NCBI RefSeq assembly: GCF_002994745.2
Contig: NC_037089.1
Location: 87,196,347-87,260,346, forward strand
Direction of reading: 5' to 3'
Source of the DNA: Rosa chinensis
Taxonomy: Eukaryota; Streptophyta; Magnoliopsida; Rosales; Rosaceae
DNA: 64,000 bases
The number at the start of each line of letters is the position of its first letter. Positions within the stretch are counted from its first letter, which is position 1. Position numbers and translations under genes: made by a program. Positions 24,069 through 37,126 of this stretch are shown piece by piece. The notes beneath the pieces were generated by a model. That model saw nothing but the letters and a program-made list of their open reading frames with translations, ran no database searches and was not told where the DNA came from.

Positions 24069-24600
24069 CTCTATTCTTCGAACCTTTGCATGTATGCTTC
24101 ATTTTTCTTCTTCTTCCTTTGCTCCTCATCCTCCAGCTGTCTCCTGTGTCTATTCCCCATCGGCACAGAGTTAGTTATCTTTGCATACGTATAAGCCTCG
24201 GATCCTATAGTGGATGGAAGGAATGGGGGTGGATCAGAAAAATGCCCGGTAAACATAGAATGTGTCATGTAACCTCCTCCTCCAGGTGGTTCTGTGCTGC
24301 TCGTGACAACAATCTCATCCCCATCCTTAGCAAAGACCAACTTCAGTAATCTATCATCCCTCTCCTGAAAGAAAAACAATGGGACTAGAGGCTGCATCCT
24401 TCTTGGTATAGTGTTCGGTCAGAGGACTCGAATCGGCTTCCACACTCCTCCTTAGAGTAACCATAGTCGCATCTGCCCATTTGGATTTCAGCACTAGCAT
24501 GAGCATACAAACATGTAGACAACTCTCTTACCCAACCATGGCCCAGAGCTAAGTCACCAAGATACTGCATTTCCTCTTCGTCCACCACAGTCAGTGATTA
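24069..24600 (-). pseudogene. Unrecognised gene remnant
   Basis: Two overlapping minus-strand frames (24385-24588 and 24071-24397) look protein-like. One reads DRLLKLVFAKDGDEIVV and ends in a charged tail (RHRRQLEDEEQRKKKK); the other reads LGDLALGHGWVRELSTC. They are in different frames and have no clear start or splice sites. I do not recognise the family. It may be the end of a decayed gene whose other parts lie at 25100-25512. Confidence 0.3.
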
Positions 24601-24601
24601 A

Positions 24602-24772
<171 letters not shown>

Positions 24773-25104
24773 TAGTATAAGTGATCAAGGAGTGGTAACT
24801 CGTATCACCGAAGGAAACTTTGCGCAGAGTTCCATTACTATTAGTGAGTGGCTCCGCAATTTCTTATGGGCACAGGCATCCCAAGTAATTCAGTCATACG
24901 GTTCTTCATTATCTGCATATGGCCTTTTTTTTTCCTAGGCGCTCATTTTGTATGGGCTTTTAGTTTAATGTTTCTTACGTTGTAATCCCTCATAACTACA
25001 TTTTTGGAACATTTACCCTTCCAGTAAAGGTGACCACCTACAAATCGGGCTAATTCTCCAGTGGCCAAAATAAAAGGCATCACAGTATCACTCTCCTTGC
25101 GCCC

Positions 25105-25512
25105 AGTTCACCCATTACCATGAAAAGTGGAAGAAATTTTCTTGAACTGCCCTCCTCCTTCTCCTCTGGGAGTAAGCCTTGGACACCATATCCGTACTAT
25201 CTTGACCTCCCCGTCCCTGCTTCGAGTGAATCCAAATGAGCACGCCAGGTCATTTTCTACATAAACAATCTTCTGAATGGTTCTCTTGCGGCTCACGCTC
25301 CAGACATAGAGTTGGTGATGCTTGGAATCCCTGAAATAGACCTTATCGTCCTTAAAGATATGACCAATCAGTTCAAGCTTTACGCTTGAAGTTGGCCCAA
25401 ATGGACAAGTGGTACTCTATTGCCGTATGGTGCCATCGTCCCTTAAGAAAAGGATGACGAGCTCGAAGCCATCGGCGTTCTGGTACATGTAGATGCTGCG
25501 CTCCATCGCCAT
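25105..25512 (-). pseudogene. Unrecognised gene remnant, minus strand
   Basis: A protein-like minus-strand reading starts near 25507 (MERSIYMYQNADGFELVILF), meets a stop near 25420, and continues as LELIGHIFKDDKVYFRDSKH and QKIVYVENDLACSFGFTRSR to a TGA near 25107. The mix of short beta-strand-like segments resembles an F-box-associated or propeller-type protein, but I cannot name it. One in-frame stop makes it a likely pseudogene. Confidence 0.35.
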
Positions 25513-25679
25513 CACAAAGTGTGTATCTTGGGGGATTCGAAGATAGAAAGAAAGGGAAAGAACTGGGTTTTGGGACGATCAGGTAAAGATTGAAATGGGG
25601 TCTTGGCAATTGCAAAGAGAATTGGGGTTTTAGACGATTACAGAGAGAAATCGGGGTTTCAGTTTCAAGAAATTTAGGG

Positions 25680-26060
25680 TTCTGTGGAGATTTGGGGCTT
25701 GGTCGGAGAGAGATGTGGCGAAGATGATCTGTGTTTGCGAAACTGGGATTTCGAGAAGTTGAGCGCACAAAGAGGAATTGGGGTTTGGTTTCAAGAATTA
25801 GACTTTTTCACTTTTCAGATTGTAGAGAAATGTGGCGCAGACAAATCGAGAATTGGGGTTTCGGTTTTTAAAAAAATTATGGTTTTGTGGAGATTTTTGG
25901 GCTGGTAGAAGAGAGTTGTGGCGGAGATGATTTGGGTTTGTGAAACAGGGTTTTCGAGAATTTGAACACACAGAGAGGAATTGGAGTTTGGTTGTAAGAA
26001 TTAGGGGTTTTTCACTTTTCAGTCTCAAAGAAACGTGGCGGAGAAAAACGGATTTTGAGA
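25680..26060. repeat. Tandem duplication, unit about 190 bp
   Basis: 25680-25865 and 25870-26055 are diverged tandem copies. Shared words in order are GTGGAGATTT, GATGTGGCG or close, GGAATTGGGGTTTGGTT, AGAATTAG, TTTTCACTTTTCAG and AAANGTGGCG. A shorter related piece lies at 25590-25680. It lies directly upstream of the minus-strand gene remnant, so it may be a multiplied leader or promoter. Confidence 0.65.
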
Positions 26061-27867
26061 ATTTGAATTTGAGGGATGGGATGAGAAGCTTAATTGTTTA
26101 CGTAACAAGGAAGAGACCATTATTGCAACGGGTCGGATGAGTCAAAATCAAGTCTTCCTGGTTTGACCAGGAGAGTTTCAGCATATTATAGTTTTTGTGA
26201 AATTTTCTACATAATAAATTCCAAGGAAACATTCTCAAAAAAAAAAATTCTAAAGGAATGACAATATTTGTTACTTTTTCTTTTTTCTCTCTGAAAATTC
26301 ATTTTTGAGTCTGTTGACTCCCAAAATTTCACGAGTTCAAATTTTATGAGTGACATGTGAAAAAGGCGAGTCATCAACCTCGTAACCTAGTTGGGATCCC
26401 CTAGGGTAGCAAGAAAAAAATAAATCAAAGTGTCAAATCATCCTTAGGGTAAACATGGCAATTTGTTAGGATCCTCTAGGATCCAATCCCATAAATGACA
26501 TCGTAAGGGGAAGGAAATAAGTGAAAGCTAAAAGGAACTAAATAAGAAAAGTAAACTTCAATATTCTTCGATGGTCTCTTACAGCGACGGATATCTACTG
26601 TTTAAGTAAATGGATGATGAAACTATCTAGAACTCTCCATCTGGGCCACTGCCCAAAATAATAAACAGGTAACACGGCCCAATAGAGCCCACAACACAAA
26701 ATAGCCCATAACAATGATAAGAATCCTAACACAGTTCAAGATTACAAAATCGCAAACTGTAAAAAGCCCATAGAATAGAATTCCCAAATTTCTTCTTCTT
26801 CTACTTGTAGCAACTATCCTCCACACCCTTCTCGACTGCGATAACTCAACTGCACCCTAAAGCCCAGGTAAGCCAAATTTCTTGGTGTCACATGTCGTTT
26901 AGTTTTGAAACAACATATCTATTTATTCAGGTCACCCAAGTATCCGATCTGATTGAAGAACACCCAAACCCCGACGTAGATTATACAACTCACTCCAGAA
27001 GGTAAGTAATTTAGTTCTTCCGGATTAGATAGATGATTAATTCCATCTTCATCACGTATTCTAGTGTAGTCGGTATGGAAATGTATCGTGTCTTATTTAG
27101 CTGACTTTTTTATTTTTCATTTTTATAGAGGATTAGCCGAAAATTGAACATTCAGTGGTGGCACTCTACGATCTGATGTGTTGATGAATATAAGAAACCC
27201 AGGACTTAAGATGTGTCCCAGCTAGTCCTCCTTAAATTTGGATTTGTTTTGGTTTCGGTTTCCAATTTGGGTTGGGATCGTTTTCCTAAGAGTAAGTTCA
27301 CCCGTTAGGATTATTTTGGGCTTCAAAACTGCATTTTACTATTTTTCTGATTTGGTGGACAAATTCTGAGATACCTACATTTACTGACAATTTTTATTGA
27401 AATAAGTGAAGCAACCATTGACAATTTTTTTTAAAATATTGAAATAACCACCGACAACTTTGACCGAACTAGATCATTTGCATACTATTCAATCTAACGA
27501 TTATTGTCGATGTAATAGATAAGATTTTGGCAGAAAAAATTAATAAAGTCTGAAACGCTAATTAAATGTAAAAAACCAAAATTAAGATGAATATAAAATC
27601 AAGTTCGTTTCAGTTTGATTTCGTGAAATATCATAACTGGACTCTCACCCCTGTAATCACAAGTGAGGTGTACGACACACATGATCTAACGGCACACATT
27701 ACATCTGACTCCTCATGAGAGAAAATCTGGTGACAGCGAATCAATTTCAAAGTTCAGTCTCTAAAACCAGGGACAGATATTATTTGCAAAAAACGACAAG
27801 TCGCATTCTGAGAAAAACAATAGCGACAATTCCCTTTGGCGCGCCTCATCCAAATCTCAACCTAACA

Positions 27868-27870
<3 letters not shown>
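26061..27870. other. Intergenic region
   Basis: No gene is supported over about 1.8 kb. 27232-27292 is another copy of the F-box 5' flank (TTTGGGTTGGGATCGTTTTC), showing that the duplicated zone reaches this far. The final part should be the promoter of the SET-domain gene. Confidence 0.5.
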
Positions 27871-27871
<1 letters not shown>

Positions 27872-27900
<29 letters not shown>

Positions 27901-27902
27901 TC
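27872..27902 (+). repeat. (CT)n tract in the SET-gene leader
   Basis: About 15 CT units lie 53-83 bases upstream of the start codon at 27955. Pyrimidine patches are common at plant transcription starts and in leaders, so this supports the leader position. Confidence 0.7.
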
Positions 27903-27954
27903 ATTCTTCAACCTCAAGCAAAATCTCAGAGGGCGAAACCCTAACTCCACTGCC

Positions 27955-30564
27955 ATGGAGGTCATTCCTCTACACCACAGCTGCACCTGGCTCCCGATTC
28001 TCTCCCGCGGCTCATCGATTTCGCGGCGGAGGAGTTATCCCAGGGTTTCGCCTGGATCCATTCGCCGGAGAAATGTGTGCCTGGCCTCCGGCTCCGAGAC
28101 CTTGATCGGGTCACGTAAGGAGGAAGGAAAGCGTCGCAAGGCCGTGAACGAGAGAGACGAGGCCGAGGACTTGAAATCGTGGATGCACAAGAATGGGCTG
28201 CCGCCGTGCAAGGTTGTGCTCAAGGAACGACCGTCGTATGATGAGAAGCACAGCGCTATTCACTACGTAGCTGCTAGTGAAGATCTTGAGGTGAAATTTT
28301 TGGAGCTTTGTGGCTGTTTGATTCGGTGGTTTTGAGTTGATTGGCTCTGATTTTGTTTGTGTTTTTTTTTTTTTTGAATTTCAAGGTTGGTGATGTTGCA
28401 TTTGCGGTGCCGAATTCGCTAGTTGTGACTCTGAAGAGAGTGTTGGGGAACGAAACTATAGGTGAGGTGCTTATTGTTTCTTTTGCTTTTGCTCTTGAAA
28501 TGTGTGTATTGATGGTGTATTCTATGGCTCTATTAATGTTAATGAGCATGTAGGACTAGCCGAGTAACTGCTATTTGGTGCTTGATTCTTTGTGTAGCGG
28601 AATTGTTAACTACAAACAAGTTATCCGAATTGGCATGCTTGGCACTCTATTTGATGTATGAGAAGAAACAAGGGAAGAAGTCATTTTGGTATCCGTACAT
28701 CAGAGAACTTGATCGTCAGCGAGGGAGAGGTCAGTTAGCGGTGGAGTCTCCCCTCTTATGGTCGGAGACCGAGCTGGCTTATCTTACCGGCAGCCCCACA
28801 AAGGTATCATTTGCTAGTTTATCCTTAACATTTGCAAAATGCCTTCTTACTCTTTTTCTGTCAAGTAAGTTTGTGGAATACTTGAGAATTCAATATATTA
28901 ACCCAACATTATGGTTGTGATGAATCAGGCTGAAGTTCAAGAAAGGGCTGAAGGAATTAAAAGGGAATATAATGAGCTTGACACTGTCTGGTTTATGGCT
29001 GGGTCCCTATTTCAGGTCAATCTCGAGTATATTTGGAGTTGAATTAGAATTGTTGCCAATAATATGACTTAACATTGTTTTATTTATTCGCACTTTGCAG
29101 CAATACCCATACGATATTCCTACTGAAGCCTTCCCGTTTGAGATATTCAAACAAGCTTTTGTTGCAGTTCAGTCTTGTGTAGTGCATCTGCAGGCAAGTT
29201 TTCTTTCAATCTCGTGATGTACTTTCTCGTTACATATATTGTCTGTGAGATAGGGAAGAACGTAAATAGTGCTGTAAGGCCTCAGCTCTCATGCACCTTT
29301 CTTTCTAGACAACGTTATCCAACTTTTTCTTCCTTTGAATGCAGAAAGTTAGTCTGGCTCAGAGGTTTGCTTTGGTACCTCTTGGACCCCCATTGTTAGC
29401 TTACAAAAGCAACTGCAAGGCAATGTTGACAGCTACTGATGATGCGGTTCAACTAGTGGTTGATCGGCCATATAAGGCAGGGGAATCTATTGCTGTTTGG
29501 TATGTTGTTTACATTATATTAAGATTATGTAGCTAACTAATTACAAACTGATCTTTTAAATTCTGCTTGTTAGTGTTACCTTATCATGTGATAGCCCAGA
29601 AATAATACTTCTCATCATAAAATTACAATTTGTTATATTCTACAGGTGTGGGCCACAGCCTAATTCAAAATTGCTTATAAATTACGGTTTTGTTGACGAA
29701 GATAATTCTTATGACCGTTTGATGGTTGAGGTAAAATCTGGATGTTTTCTCTTACAAGCTTGCACTTTTCTGGTTATGTCAAGTGCGTTTAATATGCCAC
29801 ATTTTCTATGTGTTCCAGGCAGCTTTGAATACTGAGGATCCACAATATCAAGATAAAAGAATGGTTGCTCAGAGAAATGGAAAATTATCAGTACAAGCTT
29901 TTCAGGTGTGCACTATTTCAGTGTTGAAAGTTATTGCATGATGGTTTGCATTAGTTCTTTACATCCTCCCCTGCTTCAGGTATATGTCGGCAAGGAAAAG
30001 GAAACTCTCTCGGATATGCTTCCCTATCTGCGACTAGGCTATGTTTCAGATCCTTCGGAGATGCAGTCTGTTATCTCTTCTCAAGGTCCAATTTGTCCAG
30101 TAAGTTCAACTTTTAGGATAAGAACACATGCTTATTATTAAACGAAGTTGATGACACTACTCTAGAAGATTATAAGCCTGAATATCTATGCCGACTATAC
30201 TGGATGTTGTAGGTTAGTCCCTGCATGGAAAGTGCAGTTTTGGACCAACTTGCTCAATATTTTAGAAGTCGGCTGGCTGGCTATCCAACTACTCTGAGTG
30301 AAGATGAGTCTATGGTAAGTCTGGTAATTTTCACTTTTTCCAATTAGGATTGATTCTGTTTTCCTGCTGACTGAGTTTCAATTAATTTCTACGTAGTTGG
30401 CGGATCCTAATTTGAATCCAAAGAAGCGAGTTGCTACACAGCTTGTTAGGTCAGAAAAGAAAATACTACATGCATGCCTGCAGGTGACTCTTGATTTTAT
30501 AAATCAGTTACCCGATCTCAGTGTAACTCCATGCCCTGCCCCTTACGCCCCTTCGTTGAGATAA
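27955..30564 (+). CDS. SET/Rubisco LSMT-like protein, probably plastid-targeted
   Basis: Eleven exons: 27955-28290, 28386-28461, 28598-28803, 28929-29015, 29101-29193, 29345-29499, 29646-29730, 29819-29905, 29980-30099, 30213-30314 and 30397-30564; 504 codons, frame continuous. Intron 5 uses a GC donor (CAG/GCAAGT). The ATG at 27955 is chosen because it opens a Ser/Arg-rich, transit-peptide-like leader; the frame is open further upstream but unlike the family. Conserved blocks: EDLKSWMHKNGLPPCKVVLK, AELLTTNKLSELACLALYLM, FWYPYIRELDRQRGRGQL, FALVPLGPPLLAY (residues 274-286) and a C-terminal substrate-binding helical part ending CPAPYAPSLR. It matches Arabidopsis At3g07670 as I recall it. The asparagine-histidine pair that binds the cofactor in LSMT and SETD3 is not visible at the expected place, so methyltransferase activity is doubtful. 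Confidence 0.93.
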
Positions 30565-32099
30565 AAGGTATCTCCTCTCTCCCTCGTATTTGTGATCTCC
30601 TTTCATGTGCATGTTACTTTAGTACATTTGAAATCATGCTGGACACCTGCTTTTTTTTTTTTGAGGAATTACTAAAAATGACATCCAAACACATTACGAA
30701 ATGGCTGTTAACACAAGCATAACAGAAAGAGTTATGAAAGTATCCTATTTGATGATGGAAGTGGACTATTTATTTACAAAAAAAGTGCTATTTCTAGAAA
30801 TTTTGAAGAAAGTTCATTTTTGGTCTTGGAAAATTTTAGGGCCCCAGCTATTTATAGAACTGGTTAACTGCTGGCAAAGGCTATCTACTTGATTTCATTA
30901 TGTTTTGTTTCAAACAAAAAATGCAATTCTATTTTAATATTTTCATGACTGGCTTTATATATTTGCACTTTGGAACAATAACCAGTTTGGTTTAAAAGGA
31001 TAAAATCTGTGTGTTGAAGTACAATCGTGATCATTCAGAAAAGAGTTTATAGTTGATCAGATGCAGGTAGATAAATATGTCCCATATTCGAATGATCTTC
31101 AAATATTTATCCTCGCAGGTAGATCTGAGAAATGGAAAATGCATAGGCAATTGAGGATTACGGAAAGATTTGTCACTGGCTCTAGTTGCATCAGAGAGAG
31201 GACAATAAGGCATTTTCAGTTCAATAACCTATGAATCCCTTTCTACTGGGTTATCAGCGTGTGATATGACCCCTCACTCCCCTATTTTCCCCCATTTTTT
31301 TTCCCTTTCTACTGGGTGCGGCTCTGTTCCATGGGGGGCCAATGGTAGTTATGGCGTTATGCTTTGTAAAGTTCAAAAGAAAAAAAAAATGAAGAATCAG
31401 TATGAAGGAAGAATGTTGTGCAATTTTGGTAGCGGATGGAATTGTGGTCTTTCTTTGTAAATGAAAATTAGATTGGCCATTCTAGGTTCTAGATCAAATT
31501 GTTCACTGTTGAATTTACTCTACTTAGCTAGTGGGTTCCTGCTCTTTTTGTTGGGTACTGATTTTTAAAATTATAATATCATTATACGAAGATAACCATC
31601 ATACACCGCCACTTTACCAGCAAATCGGTGTATGGAAAGCGTATCACATTACAAACTCATACCAGGGATTTCAAAAATTCTAAAATCTGTTTGTTTATTA
31701 TTTTTTTTTATTGAAGGTAAAATCAGTTTGCTTCGATTTGGAAGGTAGTTTTGTTGCCTGCACCTTGAAGAGAAAGAAGTCTTCATTTAAACGCATGGAC
31801 CCTGACTTCTAAAAGTTGAGCCTAAAAGCATAACTGATAACCTTGAGTAACACATTTTGTTTCATTTTTCTCATCGGCTGCTGGAATTGTGGTCTTCCTA
31901 TCATAACAAAAAAAAAAAAGGAAAACTGTCGAGAACAGTAAATACAAACTAGTTTCATAACTGGACAGGATTTGGGAGAAAATGACAGAATGTTGACCAT
32001 CTCTTTGCACGGTAAGAAGCTGGAAAACAGATTCAAATGATCCACCATCTTTGTCCTAACCACTCGTCAATGCCGATAGAATGGGTGAAAATGATTGAA
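30565..32099. other. Intergenic region between convergent genes
   Basis: About 1.5 kb between the SET gene (plus) and CSN3 (minus). Both 3' untranslated regions should lie here. I see no further gene; the many short frames have no family features. Confidence 0.5.
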
Positions 32100-35000
32100 T
32101 CATATATTAAACCTCTGTGGAACAGGATCAAAATCATCAAAGTCAAATCGTTGCCGCTCTCTCCCAACCTGAAAATGAGCAGTGAGTTGTGTAAGACTGT
32201 ACGCAAAATTACAACTTGTTCAGCCAGTAATGGAAGTATACTACCTTTGCTAGGAACATAGGATCACAAGAGATGTTCTCGTTCATAGTAGTCAGCTTCC
32301 TCGAAAGCGCCATTATCCTGAGACAGAAAAGTAGGAAAAAGAATAAATATTTGTTCTTCAACTGTAATCATCTCAATGACCAAAATGCAGACATTTACAT
32401 TCAACAAGAGAAAATGATATGGCTGCAGCCACATCATTACTAATAAGACAGTAAATTGTACAACATCTGTGAAAGAACTCCAATATTTACTGATATTGTT
32501 CATCAACTGTAATTACCATACTGATGATGTATCTCAATGAAGAAATGCAGACATTAACATTCAACGAACAACACCATCATTCGATCATCTATCTCACAGA
32601 GAAAATGATATGGCAGCAGCAGCTGAAGCCACATCATTACTAATAAGATGGTGTATTGTACAACTGCATATGTGAAAGAACTCCAATATTCACTGATATC
32701 CAACAATTTACCTTTGTATTGATGAGTCAATATGTTCAATCATCTGACAGGTTTTATACTGTTCAGGATCCTCAAGAAAGCTAACCATTCCATCCTTCTG
32801 GTTAATTGTTGCAAATATCTCACCATCTTGGATCTATAGGTCAACAGAAACAAAACCAATATTAAATTAGGGTGCACTATTAAAAATTTGTAGCAACAAT
32901 AATCCCCATCACAAGCAATATCAATTTACCATTTGTAGCACATGCATTTCAGCTTCCTTAGCACTGTTTAACTGAACACTGTTGGCTATATCTTGGAGGG
33001 AGAGAGTCAAGTATGTCTGAGTCAGTCTCTGAATGTTGCGCTTATACATGGAAGATATAGCCTGCTTCACCAGTCCAAGATTGTTGTCCTAGGGAAAAAG
33101 CACAATTCAAAAGCCTCATTAAGATGATACACAGGAAATCCATTTGTTTGCGCAAACATCCAAAGCTTTGATTTGGAGAACACAATATAAGAAGTCTTAG
33201 AAGTTAAAAAGAACAGGATGATACATACGACTCACATTATCAAATTTCTCCCTGTGTTTCTGGGCCACTGTCTCAAACTCAGCAATTTTACCAGTGCTAT
33301 AGCTGGTTGCCAATTCTATGTAGGGCTGCTCAAAAAATAAAGTTCACAACAAATTAGAAGTACCAAAACTAGTAGCGCAGCACCAGATAAAAACACCAAC
33401 AAGTATTGGCAGAAATTACAGAGGAAAGTCTAAAAAAAAAAAAGGTAAAAAACAAGTTTTAAAAGCAATATGAGAAGTTTCCAAATATTTGTGCGGCCTT
33501 TCAAGTCATGGAAACAAAGAATTACTAAAACAAGTAAGCAAACAGAGGCATTACTTTCAATTAGTGTTCCTAGATGTAGGTTTTAGTTTTTAAAAATCAA
33601 CCCAGGCCACTGGGTAACCAAGAAACAAAGAAAAAATAAAAAAAATCAGGTAAACAGTCCACTTGGAAGTGTACGCCCTTCAGCCGATCACCTCGCCTGG
33701 AGGAGAGCCTCAGTAACACCTCCTTAAACACTACTTTCACTAGCTTAACTTTTACTAAAGGTTCAACCAAACAGATTTCAATAGTTAAAGTTCAGTCAAA
33801 GGTTCAACCAAACAGCAACTAGTGGAGCAGAATCAACAACGTAAGACTTCTAAACACAGATTTATCATAATATAATATACTTGTATAAAAGACACATTGT
33901 GAAATTTGGTTCTACCTGACAAAAGTTCTTCAGATTCCTCTGAGCTACAGATGAGGTGTATTTAGGGAGACTGGTAGAGAACTACAAGAAGAATAAAACA
34001 ATGATCAGATTCAGAGTATCAATGAAATTGATAGCATAAACTGATAAAATTATCAAGTCAAAACCATTTCTATGCACATTATTTACACATACACTAAATT
34101 TCACAATTTAATTAATCATACCAGTTCAGGTACCAAGTGGGTTTTAACATATAAAGATTATGTATATTAAGTAACCTAATCCCTGTTATTATATAGCTTC
34201 TCCTGTCTTTCATTGTTGAATTAAATTTCGCAGTAGATGAATATATCAGAAGATGATGCATACCTGTCCATTGTGAATTAGTGAAACCAATATATACTTT
34301 TTGTATGCTTCAACAGCTATTGCATTAATGACTGACATTGGAGCTGTTACAACCTGGAAAATATGAAGTAAGACTACAATCAACAGATATAGTAGATAAC
34401 TTGGTAAGGATGAGGATGTTAGCTGAATAGAGATAACGTACATTGTGTAAAAGCTCCAACGCTTTGCGAAAACTCTTTTGTCCTATACATATCATGCCCC
34501 TACAATCATGTCAAAAATTAAATTCGTCAGCACATTTCCTTTCAAGCCCTCTATCAAACAATGAATGATCAATTTATTAAGAGGATTCTACCTCCCAGCA
34601 AACAATGATTAGAACCAATTTCCTTTACGAGATGAATTGAAGTAGTTATCAAGTTAAGTATAGGGCACCAAAAGATTTATATAAATTTGCACATGTTCAA
34701 ATAGCAGCATATACTAGGCCCTCTTTCCACGAGATGTGGTGTCCACAGAAAATAATAAATAAAATTTATGGTAATGCAAGAATCAGTTCCAATTCCAACT
34801 TGTGATTGATATCATAAAATTAAAATTAATGCACTACAGTCAAATTGCCATGTTTGACACAACCAAAAATTGCAGAGATGTCACATTTTCACACTCTTAA
34901 CATATATACCTATCATTTGCCTCTCACTAAAAGCTCGATAGCAAATAAACTATAACTTATGCCTAAAAAACCAGACAGTGATGAAACATTGAAACCTTAA

Positions 35001-36388
35001 TCTAATATCTTCCATATCAGTTAGGTAGAACCAGAGAAAAAATCTAAATAATACTAAACACTGCTATTGCATATAGCATTATTAAGAACAATAAAAGGGA
35101 GTTTCTCAGATGCAATAGCATACAACCGTAGTAAAAGTAAGAAATGTCAAAGGAAGCAAGGAACACAGCCTAGAAGCAAAAGCCTACATACTAACAAAGT
35201 AACAGTGAGAAAGTATCCCAATAATGAGCAGCTAACTAAAAGTATGTCAAACTGTAACAAAAATCAAATAACAATGAAGTAGTGTTACTGCCATGAACAA
35301 CTCACCCGTAATAGCAATAGAGAAAAAGATCTTTTGGCTGATCAACCTCAAAAATGTCTTCATCCAAAATTGACAATCCAGCTTTATAGCTTTTTGACAA
35401 CAAACAGAGAACAAGAAACTCTGGATGCAAGGAAGTCAAATGTTCCGAGGAGCTCTGAATTTTCCGAATTGCTGTCAACATTGGTGCCACTCCTCTCAAT
35501 GGGGCTTCAAGCTGCATAACAAAATCTTTGAACCTCCTGCAAACACTTACGACTGCATATCGACCAAATCAACAAAAAAAGGAATGAGAAAACTCCATTC
35601 AGCAATGTTATTGTCCAAATGCAAAAATTAACCAAAAAAGAGGAAAAACTAATACATTTCTCAGGTGCCAATTGAATTTGCTCCTTATCACATGAATTGA
35701 TAAATCTGGCAGTGGGCAACAGCACCGCACTAGCTTGCTCCTTTGACAATGCAGCAGAAGTGCATGCTTCCCTGTCAACATGTACATACACACCCCTTGT
35801 AAGTAGTCAATTTCAACCGATTTTCCAAAGGCAGCAACTAGGTTAAGTCTTAAACCAATGAACCAGACACAACAAACATTATTCACAATCATTACTCAAT
35901 TTCCATGCATTCCGAGAATTCTTACATCACAAGTTGATCAAAAAAGTGCTCAAAACTATCATCATATGCCTCGTTTTGGTGTCAAAACAAATGAAACAAA
36001 ACGCAATTCAACTGTTAATTCCATTCAAAAACTACATAACCATTTGAACAAAGCGCAATCGAAACACAATTTCTGTTACCACAGCACTCACGCCTGATAA
36101 TCAAACCCTAACACATTGTTTACAGTGCCATCAAACTTAACCCTAGCACATCAAACACCGAAACCATACATAAAACAAATCGTAAAGCTAGCAGAGTGAA
36201 CAAGAGCCTCACAGGATGTAGAGGTATCCAAGCGAATGCAGGGAGGGATCGAGCTGGTCCAAAAGAGGAAGCAACCGAATCGACTCCGCTTGGAGCGACT
36301 CATGCGCCTGCTTCAGAATGATGTGAAGGTTCGAGAGGTCTGCGGCATTCGTCGACAGCCCCTGGATGTTCACCACCAGAGCTTCCAT
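32100..36388 (-). CDS. CSN3: COP9 signalosome subunit 3
   Basis: Eleven exons on the minus strand: 36213-36388, 35656-35771, 35306-35552, 34442-34499, 34264-34353, 33916-33981, 33236-33325, 32930-33088, 32712-32833, 32245-32317 and 32100-32168. The joined frame is 421 codons with no break. CSN3 is a structural subunit of the COP9 signalosome, which removes NEDD8 from cullins and so tunes SCF ubiquitin ligases. Diagnostic stretches: [20 protein letters not shown] at the start, [57 protein letters not shown], the PCI-domain part [20 protein letters not shown], and the acidic tail [14 protein letters not shown]. All introns are GT-AG. Every conserved block is present, so it should be functional. 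Confidence 0.96.
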
Positions 36389-37126
36389 GGCGATTTAGGG
36401 TTTGATTTTTCCGATTCTGAAGCACAGAGAAAGAGAGAGAGAGAGAGACGAGAAGCCTCAAGGGTCTCTGAGCTTGGTTTTTTGGGTCCGAGTGACTGTG
36501 TACCCGCGTCGCTTAATAAACTGTGCGGACTCGTCGCTTTAACTCGGTTTTTGGGCTATTAGGTGGGCTTATAAATTAATAACGTCGTGGTCAGCTCAAT
36601 ATACGGTTGGCCCAAAGTGAATCTGAGGAGAAATTTGAATGACATGCACTGATCTCGGTTTGGGCTGTTTAATGGGCTTATGAATAGAGACGCTGTGCAA
36701 CGAGGGTTGACAGGGATGGCAATTGGCAAGGCGCTCGCTTGAGTGAAACTCGCACACAAGTTTGAGCCCCAACATTAACAAGTCCCTTGGTCGTAGCCTG
36801 GTAGGTTACTGAGTATCAGCGTCCTGCAGGTTTTATGTAACGTTGGTGAATGTGTCAGCTTCTGGAGAGTTTGGGTCATCACGAGACCCTAAATGTTGAA
36901 TTTTTGCGGGTTTTTAAGGTGGAACGCCTTGGGCCTGCAGGGCCTCACTGCTCTCATCAGACATCAGACGTGAGTTGGGTTCCTACGAGTCACAATAGTT
37001 CATTCCTCGTCTAAATAAAATGGGCTGATGAATAAGTGGGTTCAGATTAGCGGTGGGCCCAAAACGGAGAAGTACTGGAGTACTAGAGTTACTACGTCGT
37101 CTTCACCAAATTCTGAAACAGCCAAA
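36389..37126. other. Divergent intergenic region
   Basis: About 0.74 kb upstream of CSN3 on one side and of the broken phosducin-like gene on the other. A (GA)n leader tract lies at 36430-36450. No gene is seen. Confidence 0.5.

Noticed and set aside
27715..27954. Upstream in-frame extension of the SET gene start
   Set aside because: The frame is open to 27715 but runs through the (CT)n leader and shows no family similarity. The ATG at 27955 gives the expected transit-peptide-like start.
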